Notes under the pieces: model-generated | Told to the model about the DNA's origin: nothing | Seen by the model: only the letters and a program-made list of their open reading frames with translations | Database searches by the model: none | NCBI RefSeq assembly: GCF_001665605.1 | Contig: NZ_LZSV01000016.1 | Location: forward strand, 248,001-312,000 | DNA: 64,000 nt | Origin: Mycobacterium sp. 852014-50255_SCH5639931 | Lineage (GTDB): Bacteria > Actinomycetota > Actinomycetes > Mycobacteriales > Mycobacteriaceae | Direction of reading: 5' to 3' | Program-made: the position numbers and the translations under genes | Shown: positions 31,216 through 40,746 of the stretch, in pieces | Layout: every line of letters begins with the position of its first letter | Numbering within the stretch: position 1 is the stretch's first letter

Positions 31216-33837
31216 CTAGGCGCTGAGATCGATGCGGTGCGCGCCCTTGACGCCGTCGTACCGGTCGGGACTGCAGGTGAGCACAATCACCTGACCGTGC
31301 GTGCCCACCGTGTCGAACACCTCCCCCATCTTCGCCAGCCGGTCGGGGTCGGTGAACCCCAGCGCGTCGTCGACCACCACCGGAACGGCGTCCTCCTTGG
31401 CGACCAGGGCGGCGCCGGCCAGCCGCGCCAGGATGCCGAGTTGCTCCTTGGCCCCGCCCGAAAGGGATTCGTAGGGCACCGTGACGCCGTCGAGCGTGCG
31501 GCTGCGGATGCACAGGTCGCTGTCGATGTCGACCTCGAACGTTGGCCCGAACACCGGCCGGCCAAGCCGTTCCAGTTCCGCGCGATAGGGCTCGACGTAC
31601 CGCTGCCGCGTGGTGTCGCGGTGGCGCGTCATGACCGAGCGCAACAGCCGCGCCGCGCGGGCCCGGCTGCCGACCCGGATGTGCTCGCTGGCGGCGTGCT
31701 CACGTTCGGTTTCCGCGGCGTCGAGCTTGCCCTGGCGCCCCTCGCTGCCGAACACCGAGAGTTCGATGGTGATCTCACGCAATGCGCGCGCGGCGTCTTC
31801 GTAGCGTTCGCGCATTTCCTCGGCTTCCTTTGTAGCAGAAGCTAATTCGCCGCGTACCGCGTTCGGATTCGCCGCTGCGAGCCCGTCGGCGAGCTCGGCA
31901 TGACGACGTTCGGCGGCCCGCGCCGCTTGCAGCGCCGCGTCCGCCGAGGCCGCGAGCTCGTCATCTCCGGCCGATGCACGCTCCTTGGCCAGCCGGTCGG
32001 CGGCGGCGGCGAGCTCACCGCGTTGCGTCTGCAATGTGTTGTGGAGAACCGTTGCCCGGGTAGCTAATTCGGTGAGCCGGGCGGCTTCGGCGGTGGCGGT
32101 CCGACGGCGGTCGTCGCACTCCGCCATCGCGGCCAGGTGCGCCTTCTCGAGTGCATCGAGTTCGTCGCGGGCCGCGCCGACGTCCGCCGCGGGAAGGCCG
32201 GCCTCTGCCGGCTGCGCGGCACGCAGCTCTGCGAGTCGCGCGCGTAGCTGGTCGATCTCCTGGTCGCCGCACAGGCCGGCCAGGGTTGCGCTCAGCTGGT
32301 CGCGGCTGCCCTGCAGTTCACGGCGATGCTGGTCCGCAGATCGAGCGGCGGCGAGGTCGGCTACCCGAGCAGTGGATAACGCCGCGGACAATTCTTGCTG
32401 TGCGGCAGTGTGTTTCGCTTGGACATCGAGCGCCGTGGCGCCCGGACTGACCCGCACGGTCAGCACGCCGGGGACCTGGACAGAGGTGGGTCCGGTGGTT
32501 GTGATGGACCAGGTTTGGCCCGCAGACAGCGACACTCGTTGCTCGCCGATTGCGAGTTCGATGTCCGCGGCGGCGGTGAACTCGACCGCGGCGGACGTCG
32601 ACGCCAACTGGTCGCCGATGCGATCGGCCGCGGCGGCGGCGTTCTCGATTCGCCGCAGCAGCTGCTCGGTAATGGCGATCTCGCTGAGCGCCGCGCACAC
32701 TTGATCGCGGTCCCGCTGGATGGCCTCGATCTTGGCCAGTCGGGCATTCAACCGGTCGGCCTCTTCGCGTTCGGCTCGCTGAGCGACGGCGCGCCGGGCG
32801 GATTCGACGCGGAGTTGCAGGTCCGCAAGGGCCGCGGCGGCCTCCTGAGTCGCGGCGTCGGCGGCCTCGGCCTCGGCACGCGCCGCCTCGTGCGCGTTGC
32901 CGGCTGCCTGCGCTTCGGCCTCGGCGGTAGCGACAACGGCTGTGCGGGTGCTGATTTCGGCGAGCAGTTGCAGGCGTGAGTGGTGGGCGGTTGTCGCGGC
33001 GGCGCTTGTCGCCGCTGCGGCGGCGGCAATCAACTCGGCCTCCCGCGCCTGGCCGGTGAGTTCGTCGATCTTTGCCGCGGCCTCCTGAGCAGCGGCGAGC
33101 CGGGGGCGGGCGGCGATGCGCTGCTGCGACAACTCCGCGACCCGTTCCGTCAGGACGGCATGCCGACACACCCGCTCGTCGACCTCGGCGACCGCCGCCG
33201 CGTACTCGGCGACCGCGGCTTCCGCGTCGGCCAGTCGCGTGATCGCCGCGGCCCATTCGCCCGTCGGACGCCCGGTGGCGGTGAAATAACGGCCGTATTC
33301 CGCGTCGATTCGCTCGATGAGCAACGGCTCGCTGCCCGACAGCGCCCCAGTGTCGCCGGCCGCCACATCGAGCGCGCGCGAGAGTGCGTCGCAGCCCGAC
33401 AGATCCACCGCGGCGGTCGACGCGGACTGCAGCACCCGCTGGGCATGCCAGAGATCGCTGTCCACCGTCTCGGCCAGCATCGCGCGGACGCGTTCGTGTG
33501 CCTCGTCGCCGGTGAGCTGCTCGCGGTGCGGGGCCTGAATCGTCAGCTCGGTTTCACATTTCTTATGGAACCGCTTCCGATAGATGAATCGATAAGGGCC
33601 ACAGCTTAATTCGGCGCTTACCTCGGAGCCGACATCACTGTTAGTGGGTTTGACCTGCTTGACTTCCTTCTTCGTCGAGCGGTCCCTGGATTCCAGCAGT
33701 AAGTCCAGGGCTTCGACCATCGATGACTTGCCGATCTCGTTGGCGCCGCACACCACGACGACGCCATGGTCGGGGAACTCGATCTCCCGGTGCGTGATAC
33801 CGCGGTAATTCGTCAGGGTCAGGCGGTGCAACTTCAT
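31216..33837 (-). CDS. SbcC/YhaN-like AAA ATPase (DNA repair type)
   Basis: An 873-residue protein, counterpart of Rv1278, of the SMC/Rad50-like ATPases. Walker A is CGANEIGKSSMVEAL (~30-44). Signature SLSGGAKEQLGILARL (~790) and Walker B PVVVDDALGFTD (~817) are at the C-terminus, with ~650 residues of coiled coil between. No CxxC zinc hook is present at the coiled-coil apex. Instead a beta-rich segment (~415-480, with VPGVLTVRVSPGATALD) interrupts the coiled coil, as in YhaN-type proteins. Its ATG overlaps the end of the SbcD-like gene by four bases. The pair should act together in DNA end processing. Confidence 0.87.
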   Translation of the reverse strand: MKLHRLTLTNYRGITHREIEFPDHGVVVVCGANEIGKSSMVEALDLLLESRDRSTKKEVKQVKPTNSDVGSEVSAELSCGPYRFIYRKRFHKKCETELTIQAPHREQLTGDEAHERVRAMLAETVDSDLWHAQRVLQSASTAAVDLSGCDALSRALDVAAGDTGALSGSEPLLIERIDAEYGRYFTATGRPTGEWAAAITRLADAEAAVAEYAAAVAEVDERVCRHAVLTERVAELSQQRIAARPRLAAAQEAAAKIDELTGQAREAELIAAAAAATSAAATTAHHSRLQLLAEISTRTAVVATAEAEAQAAGNAHEAARAEAEAADAATQEAAAALADLQLRVESARRAVAQRAEREEADRLNARLAKIEAIQRDRDQVCAALSEIAITEQLLRRIENAAAAADRIGDQLASTSAAVEFTAAADIELAIGEQRVSLSAGQTWSITTTGPTSVQVPGVLTVRVSPGATALDVQAKHTAAQQELSAALSTARVADLAAARSADQHRRELQGSRDQLSATLAGLCGDQEIDQLRARLAELRAAQPAEAGLPAADVGAARDELDALEKAHLAAMAECDDRRRTATAEAARLTELATRATVLHNTLQTQRGELAAAADRLAKERASAGDDELAASADAALQAARAAERRHAELADGLAAANPNAVRGELASATKEAEEMRERYEDAARALREITIELSVFGSEGRQGKLDAAETEREHAASEHIRVGSRARAARLLRSVMTRHRDTTRQRYVEPYRAELERLGRPVFGPTFEVDIDSDLCIRSRTLDGVTVPYESLSGGAKEQLGILARLAGAALVAKEDAVPVVVDDALGFTDPDRLAKMGEVFDTVGTHGQVIVLTCSPDRYDGVKGAHRIDLSA

Positions 33838-34985
33838 GCGGCGCCCTTATCGGTGAGGCGCAGTAACAGAGCCAGCGCCGCTTGCGCGTCGACCGCCGTC
33901 TCCGAGTCGGCCTCGCGCGCGGTCGCCACCAACTCGTCGACCGCCGCGGCGGCGAATCCCCCGATACCGAGATCGCTGAATTCGCCGTCGGCCGGGATGA
34001 CCGCCAGGTCGGTGCGGCGTTCCCACAGGCCGAGCCAGGCATACAACCTCGCGTACTTGTCCAGGCAAGCATCCAGCGCGGCGCGATCGGTGACCGTCAG
34101 CGACCCCGTGAGCGCCAACCGCACCACGGTGCGGTCCTTTTCGGTCATCAAGTCCAAGTTGACGTCGAGGTCGGCGATGTCGCGGCGAGTGTCGACCTGT
34201 CGGTGCATGGTGACGAACCGCCAGCGGCCGACATGTCGGGATTCGACCGTGACGGCGCGGCGCGGATCGGCTTCGTCGATCTCGACGATGAGGACGTGGC
34301 CTGGGTCCGATTCCACGTCATCGAAGTTGGTGACTTCGGGCGCGCCGGAGTACCAGACCCGGCCGCTGTTGCCGACGTGCGTGCGGGAATGCTTGTCCCC
34401 CAGCGCCACATAGTGCACCGTGCCGGTCGCCAGCGCGTCGTCGAGCGCGGCGAGCCGAATCAGGGAGGGTTTATCGCGGTCGGGGTCCAGAACGTCGACC
34501 CCGCCGTGGGCGACCAGGATCCGGGTGCCCGGTTCCGGCGTCAGGTCTTCGAGGACTTCGGCGACCAGGTCGGTCGTCGGGGCTTTGGACCGCCATGGCG
34601 CGGCGACGATCTCCAGCCCGGGCCTTAACTCGTGCACACCGGCCCGGTCGAGCACCACCACGTTGTCGGGACGTTCGGCGGTGAACAGCGCGCTGGTGTA
34701 GACCGAGGATGCGTCCAGCGGATCGTGGTTGCCCGGCAGCAGGTAAACGGGAATCCCGATGGCGCGCATGGCTTCCAGGGACTGTCCGACAACCTGCGGG
34801 GGAAGCTGGTTGTGTTCGAAGACATCACCGGACACCACGACGAACTCGGCACCCACCTCCGCCGCCAGCGCCCCCAATCCGGCCACCGCATCCCGGCGGG
34901 CCGCGGAGTAACGCGGCTGGGCATCACCGGCGAGGAAATGCCGGGTCATGCCGAGCTGCCAGTCGGCGGTGTGCAGGAATCGCAT
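33834..34985 (-). CDS. SbcD/YhaO-like metallophosphoesterase (nuclease subunit)
   Basis: A 383-residue calcineurin-like phosphoesterase, counterpart of Rv1277. Motifs in order: HTADWQLG (residues 5-12; the usual DxH is DxQ here), VVSGDVFEHN, LPGNHDPLD, VAHGGVD, and ALGDKHSR, which supply the two-metal centre. It is the partner of the SbcC-like ATPase downstream. The ATG at 34985 is preceded by AAGGGGG, and homology starts here. The open frame further upstream overlaps the SixA gene and is not coding. Confidence 0.9.
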   Translation of the reverse strand: MRFLHTADWQLGMTRHFLAGDAQPRYSAARRDAVAGLGALAAEVGAEFVVVSGDVFEHNQLPPQVVGQSLEAMRAIGIPVYLLPGNHDPLDASSVYTSALFTAERPDNVVVLDRAGVHELRPGLEIVAAPWRSKAPTTDLVAEVLEDLTPEPGTRILVAHGGVDVLDPDRDKPSLIRLAALDDALATGTVHYVALGDKHSRTHVGNSGRVWYSGAPEVTNFDDVESDPGHVLIVEIDEADPRRAVTVESRHVGRWRFVTMHRQVDTRRDIADLDVNLDLMTEKDRTVVRLALTGSLTVTDRAALDACLDKYARLYAWLGLWERRTDLAVIPADGEFSDLGIGGFAAAAVDELVATAREADSETAVDAQAALALLLRLTDKGAA

Positions 34986-35168
34986 GGCGGTGACCCCCTT
35001 TCGAACTGCGTGGTTACCAGGGCATTGCGAGCTTAAGTCCGCGCACCGACAAGACGCGGGACCTCGCCCGGCAGGTCTCCGAGCGGACCCCGCACCAACA
35101 CCTTCCACCACCGGAGAAAAGCTCCTGCGTGACGGGGACGATGACGACGACGCGGCATAGGGGTTAGC

Positions 35169-35678
35169 GTGGCTCCCGTGAAAGACCAGCGCACGTTGCT
35201 GTTGATGCGCCACGCGAAATCCGACTACCCGTCGGGGGTCACCGACCACGACCGGCCGCTGGCCTCCCGCGGCATCAAGCAGGCCGGACTCGCCGGTGAT
35301 TGGTTGCGCGCCAACGCGCCCGCCGTCGACGCCGTCCTGTGCTCCACCGCGACGCGTGCCCGGGAGACGTTGGCCAACACGCGCATCGATGCCCCGGTGC
35401 GGTATAGCGAGCGGCTGTACGGCGCCACACCCGGCACCATGATCGAGGAGATCAACACCGTCGCGGACGACGTAAAGACGCTGCTGGTCGTCGGACATGA
35501 GCCGACGATGTCCGCCCTCGCCCTCGGCCTGGCCGGCAGTGGCACCGATGCCACTGCGGCCGAGGGAATTTCGGCCAAGTTCCCGACGTCGGCGATCGCG
35601 GTGCTGGCCGTGCCGTCCGGATGGGAAGACCTCGAACTCGGCCGCGCGGCATTGATCGGCTTCGAGGTGCCGCGCTGA
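35169..35678 (+). CDS. SixA-like phosphohistidine phosphatase (histidine phosphatase superfamily)
   Basis: A 169-residue histidine-phosphatase-fold protein (counterpart of Rv1276c). The catalytic RHA motif is LMRHAKSDY (~13-21) and the second catalytic His lies in VVGHEPTMS. VDAVLCSTATRARET is the typical central strand. It would remove phosphate from histidine or a small phosphoester. The GTG at 35169 is used, with AGGGG upstream; a second GTG at 35178 is possible. It is divergent from the SbcD-like gene and ends one base before the lprC stop. Confidence 0.88.
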   Translation: MAPVKDQRTLLLMRHAKSDYPSGVTDHDRPLASRGIKQAGLAGDWLRANAPAVDAVLCSTATRARETLANTRIDAPVRYSERLYGATPGTMIEEINTVADDVKTLLVVGHEPTMSALALGLAGSGTDATAAEGISAKFPTSAIAVLAVPSGWEDLELGRAALIGFEVPR

Positions 35679-35679
35679 A

Positions 35680-36222
35680 CTACGAGTTCGTGGCCAGCGT
35701 CAGCTCCATCAGCTTGAGGGCCTGACCGCAGGCGTCGATGCCGGGAGCCTGGGGGTTGACCCACCACCCGACCACTCCGGCCGCGTCGCTGGCTACTCCG
35801 CATGCGCCGTTCGGGTCATCCGGGCGCATCACGATCGAATCGATCCCGGCGATATTGCGCGTCTCGACCTTGTACTTCAGGAAGTCTGCGACCTTGCGTT
35901 CATTGCTCAGGCTGCCCTGCTCGAACCAGAACCGGGTGATGTCGATCAACCCGGCCGGGTTGGCCGCCTGCCACCGGCAGATGGCGCCGACGAACGTGCT
36001 CTGGATGTCGAGCGGGTCGGCACCCACGGTCTTGGCCAGGATGTCGCTGGTGAGCACCTCACACTCCTTGAGCAGGTTCGGATACTGCTGCTGGGAGTTG
36101 TTGTTGCGCGTGGGGCCGCCCGCCTTCACGGCGTTGCCGGCGACGGACCTCGAACATCCGGTCAACACCAGTAACGCCGCGATCAAGACGGCTACCACGA
36201 CGCGCACGCTTCTTCTGGTCAT
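35680..36222 (-). CDS. lprC: Lipoprotein LprC
   Basis: A 180-residue lipoprotein (counterpart of Rv1275). The signal peptide RVVVAVLIAALLVLTGCS carries a lipobox with Cys at ~22. The mature part belongs to the mycobacterial DUF3558 family (KECEVLTSDIL, GAICRWQAANPAGLIDITRFWFE, two Cys pairs). It is probably anchored on the outer face of the cytoplasmic membrane. Its ATG overlaps the stop of lprB by four bases (ATGA). Function is unknown. Confidence 0.92.
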   Translation of the reverse strand: MTRRSVRVVVAVLIAALLVLTGCSRSVAGNAVKAGGPTRNNNSQQQYPNLLKECEVLTSDILAKTVGADPLDIQSTFVGAICRWQAANPAGLIDITRFWFEQGSLSNERKVADFLKYKVETRNIAGIDSIVMRPDDPNGACGVASDAAGVVGWWVNPQAPGIDACGQALKLMELTLATNS

Positions 36223-36776
36223 TTGGAGTTCGCAATCGACTGACGCGCCAATTCTTTGGCTATGTCGCATGGCGGCGGGAACGGCTTTTGGCTGAAGCTG
36301 ATCGACCACTCGATGAAGTCGTCCTGAAACTGGATGCCCACCTCGCATAGCGAGTCACCGAGGTTCGGCTCGTTTCCTATCGCGATGAAGCCGCCGTGTC
36401 CGTTGATGTTGATGTCATCGACGCTGGCGCGCGAGAGTTCCTCGGTCTTGCGCTCACGTCCGATCGGGCTGCCGCGATACCAGGAGAAGGAGAAGTGCGG
36501 ACCGAGGATGCCGCCCCCGGCCAGCCACTGGCAGCCAACGGAGTTCCGGGCGGTGTTGATCAGGCCGGTTACCTTGGTCAGCTCGGCCACCGTCTGATCG
36601 CTGATGCCGCCGCACTGGGGGAACATCGGCCCATGGTGTCCCTCCGAATTTCCCGGCGCCGTCGACGACGTCGCCCCCGGTTTGTTGCCCCCCGAATCGG
36701 AGCACGCCGCAACCGCGGGGACCAGGATCGCCAAGGCTAACGCCGCACCGGCCAGCGCCCTCGAGTTACGCCGCAC
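36219..36776 (-). CDS. lprB: Lipoprotein LprB
   Basis: A 185-residue lipoprotein, same length as M. tuberculosis LprB (Rv1274). It has a signal peptide with lipobox VPAVAACS (Cys ~25). The mature domain (QCGGISDQTVAELTKVTGL, VGCQWLAGGGILGPHFSFSW) is DUF3558-like, as is LprC. The GTG at 36776 was chosen for length and the upstream AGGG; a longer frame to 36815 has no ribosome site. It is translationally coupled to lprC. The divergent ABC exporter starts about 170 bp away. Confidence 0.9.
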   Translation of the reverse strand: MRRNSRALAGAALALAILVPAVAACSDSGGNKPGATSSTAPGNSEGHHGPMFPQCGGISDQTVAELTKVTGLINTARNSVGCQWLAGGGILGPHFSFSWYRGSPIGRERKTEELSRASVDDININGHGGFIAIGNEPNLGDSLCEVGIQFQDDFIEWSISFSQKPFPPPCDIAKELARQSIANSK

Positions 36777-36948
36777 CGCTACCCTGCTTTTGCTCAGCCT
36801 GCTGCCGGTCCACACGATGCACTGTAGCGGCAGCTCAGCGGGTCAACCACCGACGCGCCTGAGCAGGCGTTTCAGTCGCCCCCACGCGGGTTGGGCCATC
36901 CGGCGGCTGCTGCCCACCGCGGGACGCGCCGTATGCGACCCTTACGAA

Positions 36949-38706
36949 ATGCTCCTGGCACTGCTGCGCCAGTACATCCAGCCGTACCGGCGGCTGGTCG
37001 CAGTGCTGATGGCGCTCCAGCTGACCAGCACGCTGGCTTCGCTGTACCTGCCGACGGTCAACGCCGCGATAATCGACGAGGGCGTCGCCAAGGGCGACAC
37101 GGCCACCATCGTCAGGCTCGGCGTGGTGATGCTTTCGGTCACCGGGTTGCAGGCGTTGTGCGCGGTCGCGGCGGTGTACTTCGGCTCGCGGACCGGGATG
37201 GGCTTCGGCCGCGACCTGCGTGCCGCGATCTTCGACCACATCACCACCTTCTCCGAGCATGAGACCGCCCGCTTCGGCGCGCCCACGCTGTTGACGCGCA
37301 GCACCAACGACGTCCGCCAGATCCAGTACCTGGTTCAGATATCGAGCACCGTGCTGGTCACCGCGCCCATCATGTGCATCGGCGGAATCTTCATGGCCAT
37401 CCACCAGGAGGCGGCGCTGACCTGGCTGCTGCTGGTCAGCGTTCCCATCATGGCCGTGGCCAATTACTGGGTGATGTCGCACATGCTGCCCCTGTTCCGC
37501 AGGATGCAAGGCCTGATCGACGGCATCAATCGGGTGATGCGCGACCAGCTTTCCGGCGTCCGGGTCGTGCGGGCGTTCGCCCGCGAAGCCTACGAGCGCG
37601 ACCGATTCGCCCGCGCCAACGCCGCCCTGTCGAACACCGCGCTGACCGCCGGCAATTGGCAGGCGGTGATGCTGCCGGTGACCACGCTGACCGTCAACGT
37701 GTCCAGCGTCGCGCTGATCTGGTTCGGTGGGTTGCGCATCGATCGTGGCCAAATGCAGGTCGGCTCACTGACCGCCTTTCTCGCTTACTTCACCCAGATC
37801 CTCATGGCGGTGTTGATGGCGACCATGACGCTGGTGGTGCTGCCGCGAGCGTCCGTGTGCGCCGAACGGATCACCGAGGTGCTCGCCACCCAGGCCGCGG
37901 TCACCGACCCGACGCGGCCGGTGTTTCCGGGCGGCGGGATCGCCGGGGTGGTGCGCGTGGCGGGTGCGACGTTCACCTATCCGGGCGCCGACCGCCCGGT
38001 GCTGCAGGACATTTCGTTGACGGCACGGCCCGGCACCACCACGGCCATCGTCGGTAGCACCGGGTCGGGCAAGTCGACGCTGGTGTCGCTGATCTGCCGG
38101 CTCTACGACGTGACCGGCGGCGCCGTCCTGGTCGACGATGTCGATGTCCGCGATTACCACACAGAGCGGCTCTGGTCCGCGATCGGACTGGTTCCTCAAC
38201 GCGGCTACCTGTTCTCCGGGACCGTGGCCGACAACCTGCGCTACGGCAAGGCGGACGCGACCGACGACGAGATGTGGGAAGCGTTGCGGGTGGCGGACGC
38301 CGAGGGATTCGTCCGCGCACACGATGACGGGCTGCGAATGCGGGTGGCCCAGGGCGGAATCAACTTCTCCGGCGGTCAGCGGCAGCGACTGGCGATCGCG
38401 CGGGCGGTCATCCGCCGCCCGAGCATCTACCTCTTCGACGACTCGTTCGGGGCTCTCGACGTGCACACCGACGCCCGGGTGCGGGCGTCGCTCACGAAGA
38501 TAGCGGGCGACGCCACCGTCATCGTTGTCACCCAACGGGTTTCGACCGCCGCCCAGGCCGACCAGGTGATCGTCATCGACGGCGGGAAGCTGGTGGGCAC
38601 CGGCACGCACGAATCGCTGCTCACCGACTGCGCCACCTACGCGGAGTTCGCCGACTCGCAGTCGGTGAGCGCCCTGCGATCGGGTCGTGTCGGGGGCGCG
38701 CCATGA
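36949..38706 (+). CDS. ABC exporter half, degenerate ATPase site
   Basis: A 585-residue half-transporter (counterpart of Rv1273c) with an N-terminal ABC membrane domain (~6 helices, residues 1-310) and an ATP-binding domain (~340-575). Walker [11 protein letters not shown] and signature FSGGQRQR are canonical. However, Walker [12 protein letters not shown] has Asp where the catalytic Glu is expected, and the switch His is Gln (VTQRVS). This is the pattern of the non-catalytic half of heterodimeric exporters. It is probably paired with the next gene. The ATG at 36949 begins the membrane domain; open frame further upstream is a lprB shadow. Confidence 0.92.
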   Translation: MLLALLRQYIQPYRRLVAVLMALQLTSTLASLYLPTVNAAIIDEGVAKGDTATIVRLGVVMLSVTGLQALCAVAAVYFGSRTGMGFGRDLRAAIFDHITTFSEHETARFGAPTLLTRSTNDVRQIQYLVQISSTVLVTAPIMCIGGIFMAIHQEAALTWLLLVSVPIMAVANYWVMSHMLPLFRRMQGLIDGINRVMRDQLSGVRVVRAFAREAYERDRFARANAALSNTALTAGNWQAVMLPVTTLTVNVSSVALIWFGGLRIDRGQMQVGSLTAFLAYFTQILMAVLMATMTLVVLPRASVCAERITEVLATQAAVTDPTRPVFPGGGIAGVVRVAGATFTYPGADRPVLQDISLTARPGTTTAIVGSTGSGKSTLVSLICRLYDVTGGAVLVDDVDVRDYHTERLWSAIGLVPQRGYLFSGTVADNLRYGKADATDDEMWEALRVADAEGFVRAHDDGLRMRVAQGGINFSGGQRQRLAIARAVIRRPSIYLFDDSFGALDVHTDARVRASLTKIAGDATVIVVTQRVSTAAQADQVIVIDGGKLVGTGTHESLLTDCATYAEFADSQSVSALRSGRVGGAP

Positions 38707-40601
38707 CCGTGGCGGCCACCCGAGGCTTGACCCCGGCCCCGGCCGGGCGGTCGCGCGACTTCTGGGGTTCGGCCGCCCGGCTGGTGAAACGGCTTGCGCC
38801 GCAACGCCGGCTGAGCATCGCGGTAATCACCCTGGGCATCACGGGGACGGCGATCGGGGTCGTCGTCCCGCGAATCCTCGGGCACGCCACGGATCTGCTG
38901 TTCAACGGCGTGCTCGGCCGACAGCTCCCCGCAGGCATCACCAAGGCGCAGGCCGTCGCCGCGGCCCGTGCCCGGGGCGAGGGCACCTTCGCCGACCTAC
39001 TGTCGGGGATGAATGTGGTGCCGGGCAAGGGCGTGGACTTCGGCGCGGTGGCCCGGACCTTGGCCCTGGCGCTGGGCATGTATCTGATTTCGGCCCTGCT
39101 GATTTGGGCGCAAGCGCGGCTGCTCAACGTCACCGTGCAACGCACCATGGTCGCGCTGCGTTCCGACGTCGAGGACAAGATTCACCGGCTGCCGCTGTCG
39201 TACTTCGATGGGCGCCAACGCGGCGAGCTGCTGAGCCGGGTCACCAACGATATCGATAATGTGCAGTCGTCGCTGTCGATGACCATCAGCCAGCTGGTGA
39301 CGTCGATCCTGACAGTGGTGGCGGTACTGGCGATGATGGTGTCCATCTCGCCGCTGTTGGCCCTGATCGCGGTGGCGACGGTGCCGCTGTCGTTGGTGGC
39401 GACGCGCGCGATCGCGCGGCGCGCGCAGCGGCTGTTCGTGGCGCAGTGGACGAGCATCGGTCGCCTCAACGCGCACATCGAGGAGACCTACAGCGGCTTC
39501 ACGGTGGTCAAGACGTTCGGCCACCAGGCCGTTGCGCGCAAGCATTTCCGCGATTGCAACGACGACGTTTATCAGGCCAGTTTCGGCGCCCAATTCTTCT
39601 CCGGCCTGGTGGCACCGGCGACGGCATTCATCGGCAACCTCGGCTACGTGGCCGTCGCCGTGGTGGGCGGCCTGCAGGTGGCCACCGGCCACATCACTCT
39701 CGGCGGTATCCAGGCTTTCATCCAATATGTCCGGCAGTTCAACGCCCCGCTTAGCCAGGTGGCCGGGATGTACAACACCCTGCAGTCCGGGGTGGCCAGC
39801 GCTGAGCGGGTGTTCGATCTGCTCGACGAGCCCGAGGAATCGCCGGACCCCGAGCCCGCCCTGCCGCGGCTCGACGGATGCCCGGCCGGACGGGTGGAGT
39901 TCCAGCACGTGAGCTTCGGTTACCACCCGAACACCCCGGTGATCCACGACCTGTCGATGGTCGCCGAACCGGGAACCACGGTCGCGATCATCGGACCCAC
40001 CGGCGCCGGCAAGACCACGTTGGTGAACCTGCTCATGCGGTTCTACGACGTCGGTTCCGGCCGGATCCTGGTCGACGGGATCGACATAACCACCGTCAGC
40101 AGGCAGTCGCTGCGGTCCCGGATCGGCATGGTCTTGCAAGACACGTGGCTCTTCGACGGGACGATCGCGGAGAACATCGCCTACGGGCGGCCCGAGGCCA
40201 GTGCGGACGAGGTGGTGGACGCCGCCAAGGCGGCTTACGTCGACCGGTTTGTGCACACCCTGCCGGCCGGCTACGAGACGCGCGTCAGCGGCGGGGGCGG
40301 GAATATCAGCGCCGGCGAGAAGCAGCTCATCACCATCGCGCGCGCATTCCTGGCCAGGCCGCGCCTACTGATCCTGGACGAGGCGACCAGCTCGGTCGAC
40401 ACCCGCACCGAAGCACTCATCGCCCGGGCCATGTCCGAGCTTCGCCGGGATCGGACGAGCTTCATTATCGCGCACCGCCTTTCGACGATCCGCGACGCCG
40501 ACCGCATCGTGGTGGTCGAGGCGGGCCGCATCGTTGAACAAGGCAGTCACGCCGAGTTGTTGGCCCGTCAAGGCGCCTACTACGCCATGACACGGGCCTA
40601 G
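38703..40601 (+). CDS. ABC exporter half, catalytic ATPase site
   Basis: A 632-residue half-transporter (counterpart of Rv1272c). The membrane domain occupies ~30-345. The ATPase domain has Walker [11 protein letters not shown], Walker [12 protein letters not shown] with the catalytic Glu, and switch His AHRLST. Its signature is unusual (ISAGEKQ in place of SGGQ). Combined with the previous protein this gives one canonical and one degenerate ATP site. The ATG overlaps the previous stop (ATGA). There is an insertion between TM1 and TM2 ([15 protein letters not shown]..., ~60-105). Substrate is unknown; multidrug or lipid export is likely. Confidence 0.92.
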   Translation: MTVAATRGLTPAPAGRSRDFWGSAARLVKRLAPQRRLSIAVITLGITGTAIGVVVPRILGHATDLLFNGVLGRQLPAGITKAQAVAAARARGEGTFADLLSGMNVVPGKGVDFGAVARTLALALGMYLISALLIWAQARLLNVTVQRTMVALRSDVEDKIHRLPLSYFDGRQRGELLSRVTNDIDNVQSSLSMTISQLVTSILTVVAVLAMMVSISPLLALIAVATVPLSLVATRAIARRAQRLFVAQWTSIGRLNAHIEETYSGFTVVKTFGHQAVARKHFRDCNDDVYQASFGAQFFSGLVAPATAFIGNLGYVAVAVVGGLQVATGHITLGGIQAFIQYVRQFNAPLSQVAGMYNTLQSGVASAERVFDLLDEPEESPDPEPALPRLDGCPAGRVEFQHVSFGYHPNTPVIHDLSMVAEPGTTVAIIGPTGAGKTTLVNLLMRFYDVGSGRILVDGIDITTVSRQSLRSRIGMVLQDTWLFDGTIAENIAYGRPEASADEVVDAAKAAYVDRFVHTLPAGYETRVSGGGGNISAGEKQLITIARAFLARPRLLILDEATSSVDTRTEALIARAMSELRRDRTSFIIAHRLSTIRDADRIVVVEAGRIVEQGSHAELLARQGAYYAMTRA

Positions 40602-40746
40602 CGCGAGATCCCGCGGCACGGCCTGGCCGCAATCGCGTCGCGGGGAACGCATTTCACTCCCGGTGCCAAAAGTTAGTGTCATTGCGTCGGCCCCGTGGGG
40701 ATTGCAGCAGAATGGCAAAGGTAGTGACCGGAAGGACCGATAGCCG

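Noticed and set aside
34986..35498. N-terminal extension of the SbcD-like protein
   Set aside because: The sequence before MRFLHTADW is low-complexity and overlaps the SixA gene; the ATG at 34985 has a ribosome site.
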